Source: Nautilus pompilius (Eukaryota > Mollusca > Cephalopoda > Nautilida > Nautilidae). From it: a stretch of DNA of 64,000 nt. The position numbers were made by a program, and so were the translations under genes. Within the stretch, counting starts at the first letter, position 1. Each line of letters begins with the position of its first letter. Shown one piece after another: positions 13,401 through 26,013 of this stretch. The stretch spans positions 248,001 to 312,000 of the forward strand of contig JACATO010000684.1 of NCBI GenBank assembly GCA_018389105.1, written 5' to 3'. The notes beneath the pieces are model-generated. The model did not search any database, was not told the DNA's origin, and saw only the letters and a list, made by a program, of their open reading frames with translations.

Positions 13401-16400
13401 GGATTTGTTTGAGATACTCAATAATTCTTTATTATTTTTTTTTAGGATATCGGGTTGTGAAAATAAGGAAACACTGTTTTTTATCATCAGCATTGTTACT
13501 TTTATATGCACCATGGCTTTTCCGTGTTAATGAAGATGTTTTAATTGCCCGGTAATTATGTACTATTTAATAAAAAGAAAACGAATGATTTTCTGGTTAA
13601 CACAAAGGCCTTATGGAAAGTAATGAGCCCTGATTACAGGAAAATCACTATTCAGACATGATTGATTGTGTGCTGAAATAGCAATGTCTGTGCCCAGAGT
13701 TCCTCACAAGATGATGTAAACCCTAAAAACTTTCATATACAACTGCAAAATTTTGAAGTTGAAACTAAGGTGTTGGGTCCAAATGTTCAGTGACAGATAG
13801 AAACACAGGTGGGAAAAGTATGTCACTGGAAACGAGGTCTTTTTGGTTCCTTTGTTTATTTCCACGAGGTATTATTTTTTGGTGAGTAAAATAGCAAGTA
13901 TCTGAATACTACGATTAATTAGGGCTCATTACTTTGAGAACTAAACATACAGAGTCAAGCCTCCATATGATAGCCATCAAAGGGAAACGGCAATAGGGAC
14001 ATCTTAGGTAAGTGGCCTTTCTGCACAGGTTAAATGTTGGGCATTGTGTTTCGATAACTAGGGTACTTAAAGGTGTAAATGCAAAATGTAGACATATACA
14101 CACCTAATGGCACATTTAATTTGCATTTTAACCCGTAAACTTTTTTTATAATGTATTTTTAAAGGTGCACAGTAATAAATGTAGCCTCTCAGCAGTGATG
14201 TGTAGATCCCATCTGTGTTGCTCATGCTTTCTTTTCGAGAGAGCTGATGTTGGGCAAACTTTGCTGGGATTCACAATTGTAGTCATTATCACAGTTAACA
14301 CAGGAGTAGAACAAAACATTTAGATGGCTACCTCAGAGAGTTGATAAACAAGTCATCGTGAATTGCGTGTAATATCGATGAAGATTGTCTAGAAAAAACT
14401 AACCTAATAATGAATTAAAGTAAAAAAAACTGTAGCTGAAATTTATTTATTAATGTGGAAACCAAAAAAAAAAATATGAAAAATATTTTTAAAGTAAAAA
14501 TAGATCTTTGTTGATGCAATTGCAACAAAATTAATTAATGCAAACAAGTCAAGTTTTTGCATTACATCATACGTCAACGATATGATTGGCCAACTGATTG
14601 AAAGAACAATCTGTGTGTGTGGTGATAGACCGTGAATCGTTTGTGTGTTCGGAGTCTTTGTATTGGGTTGACAGACTCAAGTTTTTACAGGAAAATTGTG
14701 TCATTTTGGCAATTAATTTTGCATTTTAGGGAAACAATGGCTATTGTGTACAGTAAAAGAGATTGGCAAGGAAGCATTTTGTGTGGCTGCTATGTAAAGG
14801 GTATCCTTATACATGCGGCCACTAAGATAGGTTTTGCTGTTGTCATTTATCGAAAATCTTGAATGTATGAAGTCCCTTCTGCCAGAAAAGTGCCTGTTTG
14901 GTCTATTTCTAAGTGATAGCATGCATTGCTTTCACTGTGTAAAAGTATTTCAGGTAAATTCTATAGATACTACTTCATTAATAAAGAAACACTACCTTAT
15001 GTTTGCTTAGTCCTGAGCATTTATTATTTATCTTACCTCCTCATCTATTTTAACTTCTTAAATGTATAAAGAAATTGCTTATAATATTTTTACCAGGAGC
15101 CCGACAAAAGAAAAAAGAAACAACTTTGAAGCATTTTTTTTACTAAGAAAAACACACTATAAGAATAAGTATTTATAATCGTGGATGGCTCGAGTTTTTC
15201 CCTGCTTCCTAGTTCAAACAAGTGCACACAGAAACACACACTGAAAGCAGTAAGAAGGTAATTGATATTAAGAAGAACAAATATGATCTAAATAAACATT
15301 GTTTCTTAAATGTATTCAGGAAAGGATATCGCATGTTTTAATAGTTTGATTAAAGAAATAATGTATTTTTACAGAAATTTTATTCTGCTTTGATTTGAAT
15401 TATTACTATGCTACACAAAGTTAGTCTTAAGAATTAATTAGCATATATTTTTGCTTTCGTCAAAAATTTAGGCATTTAGACCAATTTATTTTCCTCACTT
15501 CAGAGGAAGAAGCCCAACCAGCAAATAGTTGGTTAATTTCTCAAGCATTCTTTGTTTCTTCAAGGTGTTGAGAAACTCTAGAAATTTGGGTACTGTGTTC
15601 AGTGGAGCTGCTATTCCACAATGAAAAGCCTATATAGACTTATTTGTTCTTGGTTTTGATCATTCACTCGTATGCTCTAGAGATCACGAGGGAAGGAAGG
15701 CATTTGACAGAGACCACACTTAGTGACTTCAAACTTATTTGCAGCTGGACCTGTTTGATTGCCTTAGTTTCCATGTCCCACGAGTTTTGAAGGCACCTTC
15801 AACAATGGCAAAAGCATGCCCATTTTCTTGTAAAAATTGGCATTCTTTCGATAAGTTAATGTGCGGCTGCGCTATTGAGTGTGTCTTACATGTCATGGTA
15901 AAAACTCCCAGATACTTAAATTCCAGCGAATTCCTTGTGAAGAGTGGTAATTGCAGTCTTCCATAAATTAATTAGAACTTACTGTGGTTTTAAACTGACT
16001 TGAGGATTTCTGAGAACTTGAAGCAGCAGCAGTAGGTCCAAGAATCCTTCCAAAGAAGTAAGGTGTAGACAGTGGAGAGAGAGAGAGAGAGAGCACAGTC
16101 CAAAACTGAACTGTTTGAATTGTATTCAACTATTGCAGTATACTCAGAACTGTCAAGAAATCTCCATCTCCAAACCATAAACAATTCTGACTTATGGAAA
16201 GAAAGTAAAGATTTACCAATACTGAAAAAAAATCTGATTATTTCCATGTCCAAAATTGAATTGCAAGAATAGGGTTATATCACTGAGATAATGGAAGTTG
16301 TGAAGTGTTTGGAAATAGGATCATTTCAATTTACAGAGGGTGATATTTTGGCTACTACTAAAATTTGTTAAATGGTTTGAGATTGGACTTTGCTAGGAAC

Positions 16401-16898
16401 TGATCAACCACTTGTCCTGATAGATTGGTTTAAGCCTCAGCCATGATGCCTTGGGTGATATTCTGAGTCATTTCCACCAAATTTCAAATCATAGTTTACA
16501 GAACTTTCAAGCTCCAGACTAGAGACAAGGCATGTGTAGTCAGTTTGGTTCATTGGATAATAGCTCTTTACTGCTACTAATATGAAGATTAACTTTGCAA
16601 ATGCTTCACTTGTCATAAAACCTTAGTTTTGTTATAGTCATCTTTGTTCTTCCAGATTGCTCTACTGCTTTGGCTTTTCTGATTGGATGGAAGTTTAAGG
16701 TATTGCAAGTTCATAATTTTTTCAAAGATGTTTTAATCACAGTTCCAATCTGTATTTGATTTGCTAAACAATTTCTGGTGTAACACAGAGCTTAGATTAA
16801 ATAATCAGGGCCAACTATTTTGTAACCATACAGTTTGATCCCCACAACAATGGCGCAGTTGATTGTTCCACTGTCAGTCAGACATTGCTGATTTTTTG
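10457..16898. other. Non-coding AT-rich DNA, nothing recognised
   Basis: No domain-bearing frame, splice-bounded exon, RNA gene or element terminus was identified. It contains only short simple tracts such as GA near 16074-16093 and AT runs. Confidence 0.55.
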
Positions 16899-17375
16899 TT
16901 ACATTGCATTTTCATCACCATAGTACAACATGTGCACATCTATGGCTGTTTTTAGAAAGTTAATATTTTTAAAAATTTTATATATATATATTGTACCACA
17001 GTGGTTTTTCCATGTAGTAGGTGTTTTCCTTTTAAGATACAAAACTAATTTGCCACCAACAGCAGCTGGCACAAAAGCTTGTCTGTATCTTTTTTTTCTT
17101 TTTTCATATTGGATAAACATTCTCAAAGTAAGTAAACAAATTCTCTCCATCCATTCAGCTGCTAGTTTTCTGGAGAGATCTTTAAAACAACAGTGACCAC
17201 AACTTTTACTTAAAGGTTGTTTTAGCATGTGAAATTCCCAGGTCTTGTTCAATGTGAAGATGACAGCTACCGATTTTTCTCGCTGCCTTTTAAGCATCTT
17301 GCTCTTGGAGAGAGATGGCGGGGATGAGTTTTTTTTTGTTTTGTTTTTATGTACAGTTTGAAAAAATATTTTCAT
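16899..17375 (-). other. Unrecognised 158-codon open frame, probably not a gene
   Basis: An uninterrupted minus-strand frame of 158 codons that is Lys/Arg-rich (KKNSSPPSLSKSKMLKRQRE near the start). In DNA this AT-rich, that length is unusual but not impossible by chance. No domain, signal peptide or membrane segment is recognised, and an 88-codon frame overlaps it on the other strand. The composition simply mirrors T-rich + strand DNA. I list it only because of its length. Confidence 0.12.
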
Positions 17376-20300
17376 AGCTGCTGGGTTCCTGATTTTGCCT
17401 GGGAGATAAAAACACTGAATGTTTGGCTAGGAACCAAGATGTATCAGTGCGGTATTCCTTCCATGGAACAAGCATCCTTTGGAAATGTTTCTGGGCTCAT
17501 GAACTGGTGAGATAGCTATATGCCGAAGTGACTTTCTTCAGTTGACTGGAGACTAACCCCCCCCCCCGTGTTTTCTTAACAAACTTTGTCAAAGTTCACT
17601 GAGAAGGAGGGCCTTTATTATTTTGAGATACCAAGGGGCCAGGGGTCAGCAATAAAGAATGCATCAAGAAAATAAATGTAAATATGAGAGGCTGGACAGG
17701 AAAAAGAATCTTAGAGGCAGAGGGAGATGTGTACATAATTACTGCAATGTTATGGCTGGATGCTGTTTGAATGATATAATTTAAGAAAGTAAAGATGTAT
17801 ATAGACTAAGTATGAAATTTGTATTATTTTTATGGGGGTGTTTTGATATATCAATAAGGGGGATAAATTGTAACATCAGTCTTGCTATAGACATCATCTC
17901 AATCTGTCTTTACATGTCGTTTACTGACTGTTTGTCCAGAGCTCAGGATTATGACCAAGCATAAACATTTTTACTTTAAAGTAGGATACTTGAGGAAAAA
18001 GAAACTGTTACTATGACAGCTGTGGAAGTTATCCTTGATTAAAACAGTTTCTCTCATAATTGGGTTCATCTGTAAAAACACATGGCTGGTCAGCACTTAG
18101 TACATACATACACTGGTGATCATAACCTAGGCTCAGAAGTAAAGATCCATCAACTATTCTGATGACTTTGTATAGTGTTTATATGGTGATGAAAGCAAGC
18201 GAGGGATTCACAAGGTGCATTACTGTCGCATAGATTTAATAATGCAATAGCATTTCTTTGTCTTGAATCACATACATGCACACAAACATAGGAGTATTTG
18301 TTTGCAGAAGAAATATTAGTGCATACTGTCGTGCTAGATAAGATAGTGATGATCCCCTCCATGCTAATCTAATGCAGCATCACCCATAAAAGGGATGTCG
18401 TCTTCACACGTTTTATGGTAGAAATCTGAAACCAGTTTCCAGCTGCAAGTTTTCACAGTGTAGTAGTGCAGAAGCTAACCCCTACACTAAGTAAGGATCT
18501 GGTCCCTTTTCAGTATTTTTGACTGCACGAGTGGAATTACAATCATAGTGTCTGTCACAAGCTCTGCTTCTGTACCTTTTCACCGGTTGATTGTCCAAAA
18601 TATTCTTTTTCAATTTGAAACCACTTTCCTATTTTGCGAGTTTGTCGGTGTTTTTCTTCTCTAAAATTACCCATCACCCTGCAGTCGCCAGGTGGGAGCG
18701 GATGTCACATGGAGACAGGACTTGATGAGAGACGATCTGTTTGGTCTGAATGGAGCAGGTGAATGCGTTCTTTAAAAAAAATTCAGAACAAATCAGATGA
18801 ATTTTAAATTCCCACCACTCAGCCATTCATTTGAAAATAAAAGGTAATAGTTTGTAGTTTTAGCAGATACTAATCATCAGTGTATTTCATTTATTTTGAT
18901 AAAAGAAATTTGAATACCTCATGCATATAAGCTGTAATGGCTTCCTGCCTGCTGGCAATAGCTAGACTAAAGGAAAGAAAACTGGGATTTTGGAACTACT
19001 AGCTGGAGGGGGGCACATTGTCAAAGTTAGCCTTAGTGTTCAGCTATTCTCATACAGTTGCTTTGGAAACTTCTGAAAAAAATTATCTAAAAAGTCTGAC
19101 AGTTTTAAGTATTCATATATATACACATCTGTGGGCTAATCATTCAACTGTTAGTGCACTGTAGAAGATATGCTAACTGTTATGCTTCATAAATTGGTGA
19201 CTGCTAATGTATGGCTAGAAACTGTTTAGTACATAAGTAAACGCTGAGTTTCTTACAGTAGAAAGATTTGTGTATAACTCTCACTCTCATAGCAGCTACA
19301 GATGCATAGTTGTGGACTTTTCCTCGAAATGTCCTATATTTTGATTTATTAATGCATATATCTTAAGTCTAATAGGGTTGTTTTTTTTTCTTCTCTCCAT
19401 CTGCCATATGGAATTGGTTTAATCTGATATCCTGAAAGCCAGCAGCAGTGGAAATGCTGCCTTATTACAGTTTTCAACCTTTTCTTGTGGAGCAGCATCA
19501 GAGAGCTCTGGCAAAGTAATTCAGTCGATTGGCTCTCATCTTCTAACTACATCCATAATGTGTATCAATCAAGAGGCTGTTTACACATGACTCCTGCTAT
19601 GCCTGGCCCCAAATTAGAATCATCCTTTTGATGGATTCATTGTGGATGAAGATTTTCCACATAAGTACTGAAATAAAACCAGTATTACATCTTTCTTATT
19701 TTACATACAGAATCCTGTTTCTGAAGATCATTATCTTTTACTGAAATGCTAACTTTTAATTGAATGCAATTAACTTGTATTTTGTGGATGTGCACCTCAT
19801 TATTTATGTTTGTTTTTTGAAATATAATTTCTAGTTTAAAATGTTTTACATGGATTTGTTCTTGAACTTCACATTTATTATTACTCTATTTTTCTTAACA
19901 TAAAATAAGTTGTTTTTTTTTTCTTAAATTCTTAAATGAGAATAAAATGGTATTAGAAAGTAATTTACAGAACAAAGAAATGAGAAGAAAACACCACTTA
20001 TATCTCTCACAATACAAAACATTCTGTTAGTACAGTAGTTATGTTTTGTTTGTAAACAATCTATTATATTTTTACCAGTAGCCGTGTTTGGGAAACAAAA
20101 AGAACCCAGCTGAGCAGTGAAGGCAGCTGGCAGGTAGAAAGGGAACTAAGGGCTCTGTTGTGATAATAAATACACAGTTTCCCATAATGCACTAGAAACA
20201 AAAAGCCAACAGGTACTTTTAATGTCTTACTAACATTTTTAGTGTTAATTTTAATTGGAAATTTTAAAAGTTGAAATAATTTTTGTATTAACAACAGTAA

Positions 20301-22499
20301 CTACATTATTGTTGTTTATTATTATTATTATTCATCTTCTACTGTGTTTAGGCTTAGCAAAATACATCTTGTGCTTCTGGCAATTGATTTTGATTTTAGG
20401 AGCCATCAATATATTTTAGTTTTAGGGAGTGGCCAAGTGCATTCTAAGGCTTAACTCGGTGTAGCATAATAATAATAATTCAAATCAAAACTTTTGCATT
20501 TTCACAGTTTATAAAATGAATTCTGATTATTATTTTTTTTTAAAAAAAAACAAAAGTGGGAGAAGAATTTCTTTAAAGTTTACGAGCATGCACAATGTGT
20601 TTGTAATCCCAGACACGTATGCAAATTATATAACGATAAAGTCTCTCTCCCACTTACTTGGGGGTTTTTTCCATGTGATTTGCTTTATTTATAATATTTG
20701 CCAGTGGATACACTTATGATACTATTAAATAAAATCAGCATTTTATAACTTTGATAATGAAGTTTTTTTTTAAAAAAAATAATCATTGACTTATTTAGCT
20801 GAAAGCATTGGAAATGATAGATAAAATTGCTTAATACCTTTCAAATTTTATACATGAGATATTAAATGTTTTAAATATTAAGCCTGCTGATATCACATGG
20901 TTATTTCTAAATTTATAGTTGTAATTATTTGCAGATAAGTGGAGATTATAAAATAAGTAGTTTTAAATGATTATTTTCAGTTTTAAGAATAAAAAGAGAG
21001 GCTAAAGTTTTTCCAGTGCATAATCGTATTGCGGAAAACTGGTTTCTGCTGTCAGTGTAGATTATAATATTTACATAGAAATGGATATGTCAAGTGCTGA
21101 TCAGTAGACGTTTGGATTTTGTTGCGGGGGAGGGAAGAGGGAAAAAGAACTTTATGCTTATTATCTGGAAGTTGATGTAATGCAATAAGTAGTGAGAAGA
21201 TACGAAAATATCTGGATAGTTATCAGACGATAAGGTTTCATTTGATTCATCTAACCTCTGGCTTAGATGTTTTCAAGAAACCGTCTTGCAGTATATTATC
21301 AAGTTTTGAGTTCCATTTACCAGAGACATCTTGTTTAGGTGAAAATATTTTGAAGTTATGTGTTTATTTGTCAGAGCATTTCTGTAGTTTGAAGCAGATC
21401 AGCTTATTTCTAGCAGGAGAGAAGTATAGACATAAATGTTATGTTTTCTATGAACTGCAGGGATTCAGATGAATCTGTTGTGGTTATATACGAGCTAAGC
21501 AGATGAGTGTAGGAAATGGAGAAAACATTTGCGATAGAACAGCGAGATAAATGTTGCATACATATACAAGTACAGTGACTGAAGATCACTTGCTGTAAGC
21601 CATAATTACTCTTTACCAGTGAGATGTTGTTTGTACAAAGCCGCTCCACTCCCCTTCCTCAAAAGTTTAACATGATAAGGGAAATATGGCTAAACAACAT
21701 CTGGAGAAGATTGTAGTTAAAATGGCCTATCAGAATCTTATCAATACCCCCAAGTGGCAGGCATGCAAGCTGTTCAGTGCATCATTAAGGGATGGCTTCT
21801 AAAAATTTGGACCTATTTGTGTGGAAGCATAATATATGGAGGAAGAGAAGAGTGTGGTTAGGTTCATTAAACAAATAATCCTTATAGATTATTCCTTCAA
21901 TTTTCAATTATCTTGGTAGTTGGTGGGGGGGGGGGTGAACATAAGAAGGAAGGGTATCCTATACTCTTCTTTAAAATCTGTTTTTGTTTATATCATTATA
22001 GACAAGATTACAGGATTTTTAGTTAATTAAATTCTGGTAGATTCTAACTGCATTGGATCTGTTAACTCCAAATTTAAAGCATCTTTTCTGTTGGAACCAT
22101 TTTAGTTGGGAAAACTTTTGATTTGATAATAATATGTTAATCTTAAAATTCAGATGATAGATTTGCTGTAATTTATGAAGTCACTAAATCAAATGACTGC
22201 TAGATTAAAGTTACTTATAGTTTAATCCTGTTTCAGCTGTGTTAGTCAAATCAGATTGAAAATTCAGAGTGAAATGTAACTGAAATTGCTATTATTTATT
22301 AACATAATACCAATCCTAATGAACATCCAGGAATGTAAATAAGACCCTAATTGCACCTGGTTTAACTGCCAAAAATCACAATCCCATGGCTAATGTTTTA
22401 GGAAAGTTTTGATCATCTATTCATAATTAGTGTTCTTTCACTTTTGTATTAACATTAGGGAGACTGCATTTCCAACAGGTGTATCATCTTAGATAGATA
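17376..22499. other. Non-coding AT-rich DNA, nothing recognised
   Basis: No gene or mobile element was recognised. Homopolymer tracts stand out (a C run near 17558-17568 and a G run near 21925-21936), along with ATT repeats near 20320-20331. Confidence 0.55.
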
Positions 22500-22501
22500 T
22501 A

Positions 22502-23809
22502 CAAGGTCTGTCCAAAAGAAACCGAACTTTTAAAACAGCACACCAACCAGCCAGTGCAGCATGCTCATGACTGCAGTGTTGTGTATCGGTGACCTTGACC
22601 TTCAATCTGATAATAGCCTCATCACGCCACGCTAGTCATTGATCTACACGCGCTAAAGTGAACGTATATTTAGTGCACTTGATGATTTGTCGCAAGTCGA
22701 ACAATGAAGGATCTTGAAGAGCAACATGTTTGTATGAAATTCTGTTTCAAATTGGGAAAAACTTTTATGGAGACTTTTCTAATGTTGCAACAGGCCTATG
22801 GGGAGGATTGTTTGACCCGTATGCAATGTCGCGAGTGGTACCAGCATTTCAAATTGGGAAGAACATCCACTGAAGACAATCCTAAATCTGGACGACCTGC
22901 CACGACAACGCATGGCGATCACATTGAGAAAGTGCGGGCTGTGCTCCGTGGAAATCATCGCCTGACTGTCCATGAAGTTTCTGAAGAAGTAGGCACCTGT
23001 AAAAGTTCATGCCATGTGATTTCAAAAGAAAAATTGAACATGCATCGTGTAGCCGCAAAATTTGTGCTGTGTCTGCTGACAGATGAACAAAAAGAGCACC
23101 GAGTCACAGTCAGTCAGGAGCTCTTTGATCGTTCGTTCTGAAAAGTGTCATAACAGGTGACGAAATGTGGGTGTACAGGTACGATGTCGAAACAAAAAGG
23201 CAGTCATCACAGTGGGTTGGATCATCGTTGCCGCAACCAAAAATATGCACTTCAGAGTCGCTCAAATGTGAAGGTGATTGTTGATCATCTTTTTTGATTG
23301 GAAGGGCGTCGTTCATCATGAGTTTGTTCCACCTGGTCAGACGATCGATAAAGAGTTTTACTCAGATGTCCTGAAGCGGTTGAGAGAGGTAGTGTGAAGG
23401 AGGAGGCCTGAGGCATGGAAAAACAAAACATGGATGCTGTACCACCATAACATGCCTGCTCACGTGTCATTCCTTATCTGTGACTTTTTGACAAAGCACA
23501 GGACAACTCTAGTCTCCCAGCTGCCCTACTCTCCTGATTTGGCCCCTGTGGACTTTTTTTGTTCCAAAGTTAAAATTCACCCTGAAAAAGGTCACTGATT
23601 TCAGATGATAGAAGAGATCGAAGAAAATTCGCTACGCGTGATCCCTGAAAATGTGTTCCAGGACGCTTTCTAAAACTGAAAAAACCATTGGGATTAGTGT
23701 ATCAACATTGGAGGGGAACTATTTTGAAGGAGACAAGTCTGATTAAATTGTAAGTAAAGCAATAAATTTGTTTTTTAAAAAGTTCAGCTTCTTTTTGGAC
23801 AGACAGACA
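22502..23809 (+). mobile_element. mariner element 1, full length, with TA target duplication
   Basis: The terminal inverted repeats are about 28 bp. The left end reads GGTCTGTCCAAAAGAAACCG and the right end, reverse complemented, GTCTGTCCAAAAAGAAGCTG. TA flanks both ends (22500-22501 and 23810-23811). The 1.3-kb size is typical of mariner. It contains a broken D34D-type transposase gene in + orientation. Its ends resemble those of the second mariner 2.2 kb downstream, so the two belong to related subfamilies. Confidence 0.93.
22704..23745 (+). pseudogene. mariner transposase pseudogene 1
   Basis: It starts at the ATG of MKDLEEQHVCMKF. The helix-turn-helix region (REWYQHFKLGRTSTEDNPKS, then GRPATT) and a second HTH (RLTVHEVSEEVG) are readable to 23141. 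A frameshift near 23130-23140 precedes the first catalytic segment, ITGDEMWVYRYD. Later segments are scattered over frames with stops: YHHNMPAH (normally HDNxPxH, so the second catalytic Asp is His) and YSPDLAPVDFF (third Asp kept). The end is at GDKSD-stop. The length of about 347 codons is that of a complete mariner transposase. It is inactive, having lost both frame and a catalytic residue. Confidence 0.9.
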
Positions 23810-23852
23810 TAAAGTCAGTTCCCTAGTAAGTGATTATACATACACATACACT

Positions 23853-24683
23853 TCCTCTCTCTCTCTCTCTCAGACATACACACTTGCTCACACATATACA
23901 CATTTTCACACAACATCACATACGTTCTCACACAAACACATATACCACTACCACATACATTCTCACATACACACATGTACACCAGTGTACACAGAGCAGC
24001 TGACTTGTGCTCTGGGGTAGACTGAAGAAGCAAGTCTAAACTTTACTTTTAATCTACTTGTCTTATGCTACATGCATCGCTTGATAGAATCAAAAGACGC
24101 AATTTATTCATTATCAAAAGTATGCTTTTATCAACTTGTGCTAATTCATTTTTGATACTCAAATGGTCTCGTCATTTAACTGGTCCTGAGTCATTGTACT
24201 GTGCAGGATATTTTTGATGAGTCTGCTGAATTATTGCTAAACTGATGAAATATAGAATGACAGTGTGAAAAAAAATTTCAAAATACTATGTAGTTATTCC
24301 AATTTGAAGTGCACAGTTTTGTTTAGAAGATACACTTTGCTAAAAGAATGTGCTCCAAACTTGGCAACATGTAATGTCTGCAGATGGTACGTTTCTCCAG
24401 TCAACTCAACTGAAGACAAATCCTCCTTGTACCCAGTTGCAAAATTATATATATGCTACTGAAAAGTTTATTCATTATTCCTACTTTATTTAAAAGTACA
24501 GTAGGGCCAGGCTCTCTGGCTGTCTCTGGCCTCTCTGGTATTCTCAGGCCTTGGAGAAACTGCCATCATTATCTCTCCTCTTGGCATTACTGCATGCACT
24601 CACTCATGCATTCTTTTATTGATACTTACACTCACTCACATATACATCCGCTTATACATGCGCGCACACAACACACACACACA
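23853..24683. repeat. CT/CA-rich simple-sequence region
   Basis: A (CT)n run at 23855-23871 is followed by CACA/CATA-rich DNA to about 23990. After ordinary AT-rich sequence, CA-rich DNA resumes at about 24600-24683. The last tract is the target of the hAT element and resumes on its far side at 27380. Open frames here are by-products of the repeat. Confidence 0.75.
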
Positions 24684-25495
24684 CAGTGCTGGATTTAGGC
24701 ATAAGCTAAACAAGCTACAGCTTAGAGCCTCACAATCCGCAGGGGTTTCAAAAGATGTAAGAAGACGTGTAAAAATGTGTGAATGAGACCTAAAGAATTG
24801 CTAACTTGGTGTGGGAAACTACCATGACAGAAAATCGGCATTAACCCTTTCCGTGTCGGTGTTTGATTTCAGAAACATCTATATTTTTAATGTAATTTAA
24901 TTGTCAGTGCGAGCAGATCGGGAACCCATGCATTATACGTCTGGCAGAGATGTATAAAGATATTGAGAGCACGAACTTCTCTATCTTTATAGCCTTGTAC
25001 GTAATATTAGTATACATTTTGCTGCGGCCGTGAAAACACAACATAAATTTATTTCATATATTTATTTTAGTAATTAAGTTAAATAATTTAAATTTAGTGT
25101 TTAACTTTATTTTATAATGCTATTTGGATAGATAGCAAGAAAATCTAAAATATTAACGTTTTATTTTAGTTACATTTATTTATATGGTGTTCCCAAGATG
25201 GAACACTGTCATAATAGCATTGCCATATAGGATATTTTACATGAATTTTGGGAGGGTAGGCTTTTCATTCATGATATGCTTTACTATACTTTCTTTACCT
25301 ATAGATTTATTTACAAAGTACACTGAAAGAACTGTTTCCGAGTTTAGCATAGTAATAAATAAACTTGTAAACTTATAGGCTATAACCTTGTATTTTATAC
25401 TATAATTTTGTTCGGTTAATTCAATCATCGCATAATTTAAGTTTAATAATAATGTATAATTATGTTTAATTGTCCTATGATGCTTTATTCATCTA

Positions 25496-25714
25496 GTGTT
25501 CCCTAATGTGGAAGCTATATTACGATTATTCTTAGGTCTGATGGTAGCAAATTGTTCAGGAGAAGGTTTTCCACAGCTAAAGAGGATAAAAAATGAACTG
25601 AGAGCAACCATGTCTCAGGAAACACTGTCTGCACTTAGCATCATGTGCATAGAAAGTGATGGGGACACAATTCATGAATTTGCTTTTGGGAAATCAAGAA
25701 AGAAAATATTTTAA
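25496..25714 (+). pseudogene. hAT transposase C-terminal dimerisation domain remnant
   Basis: An open frame reads FPNVEAILRLFLGLMVANCS and then LKRIKNELRATMSQETLSAL, followed by SIMCIESD. This is the C-terminal dimerisation block of hAT-superfamily transposases (consensus CERSFSKLKxIKNxLRSTMxxxRLxxLxxLxIE). The Cys-Glu-Arg-Ser-Phe core has decayed to CSGEGF. No catalytic domain or BED zinc finger is readable upstream, so it is a relic within the hAT element. Confidence 0.85.
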
Positions 25715-26013
25715 GTTGCATCTGATATAATTTTTCTGATTTTGCAAACAAGTAAACAAGTTCACTATTACTTATATCAATAAAAGTGATTCCTGATTAC
25801 TTATTTTGTTAGCATTTTGTAAATATATTAATGTATGGTAAAATTATTTTAAAAATTACATTTAAGTATTGTTTGCAGGGTATACTATATTATAATCTAT
25901 GATAGAGATCAAGCCAACCAAATGATAAATATGTAATCGGTAAATGCATTCATTTGAAAATAATTTGTATTTTTCACTTTAAATGCCTTGTTATTAAACA
26001 ATTAAAAGGCATA

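Noticed and set aside
23815..24033. 72-codon minus-strand frame rich in Cys and Val
   Set aside because: It is a translation of the CT/CA microsatellite at 23853-23990.
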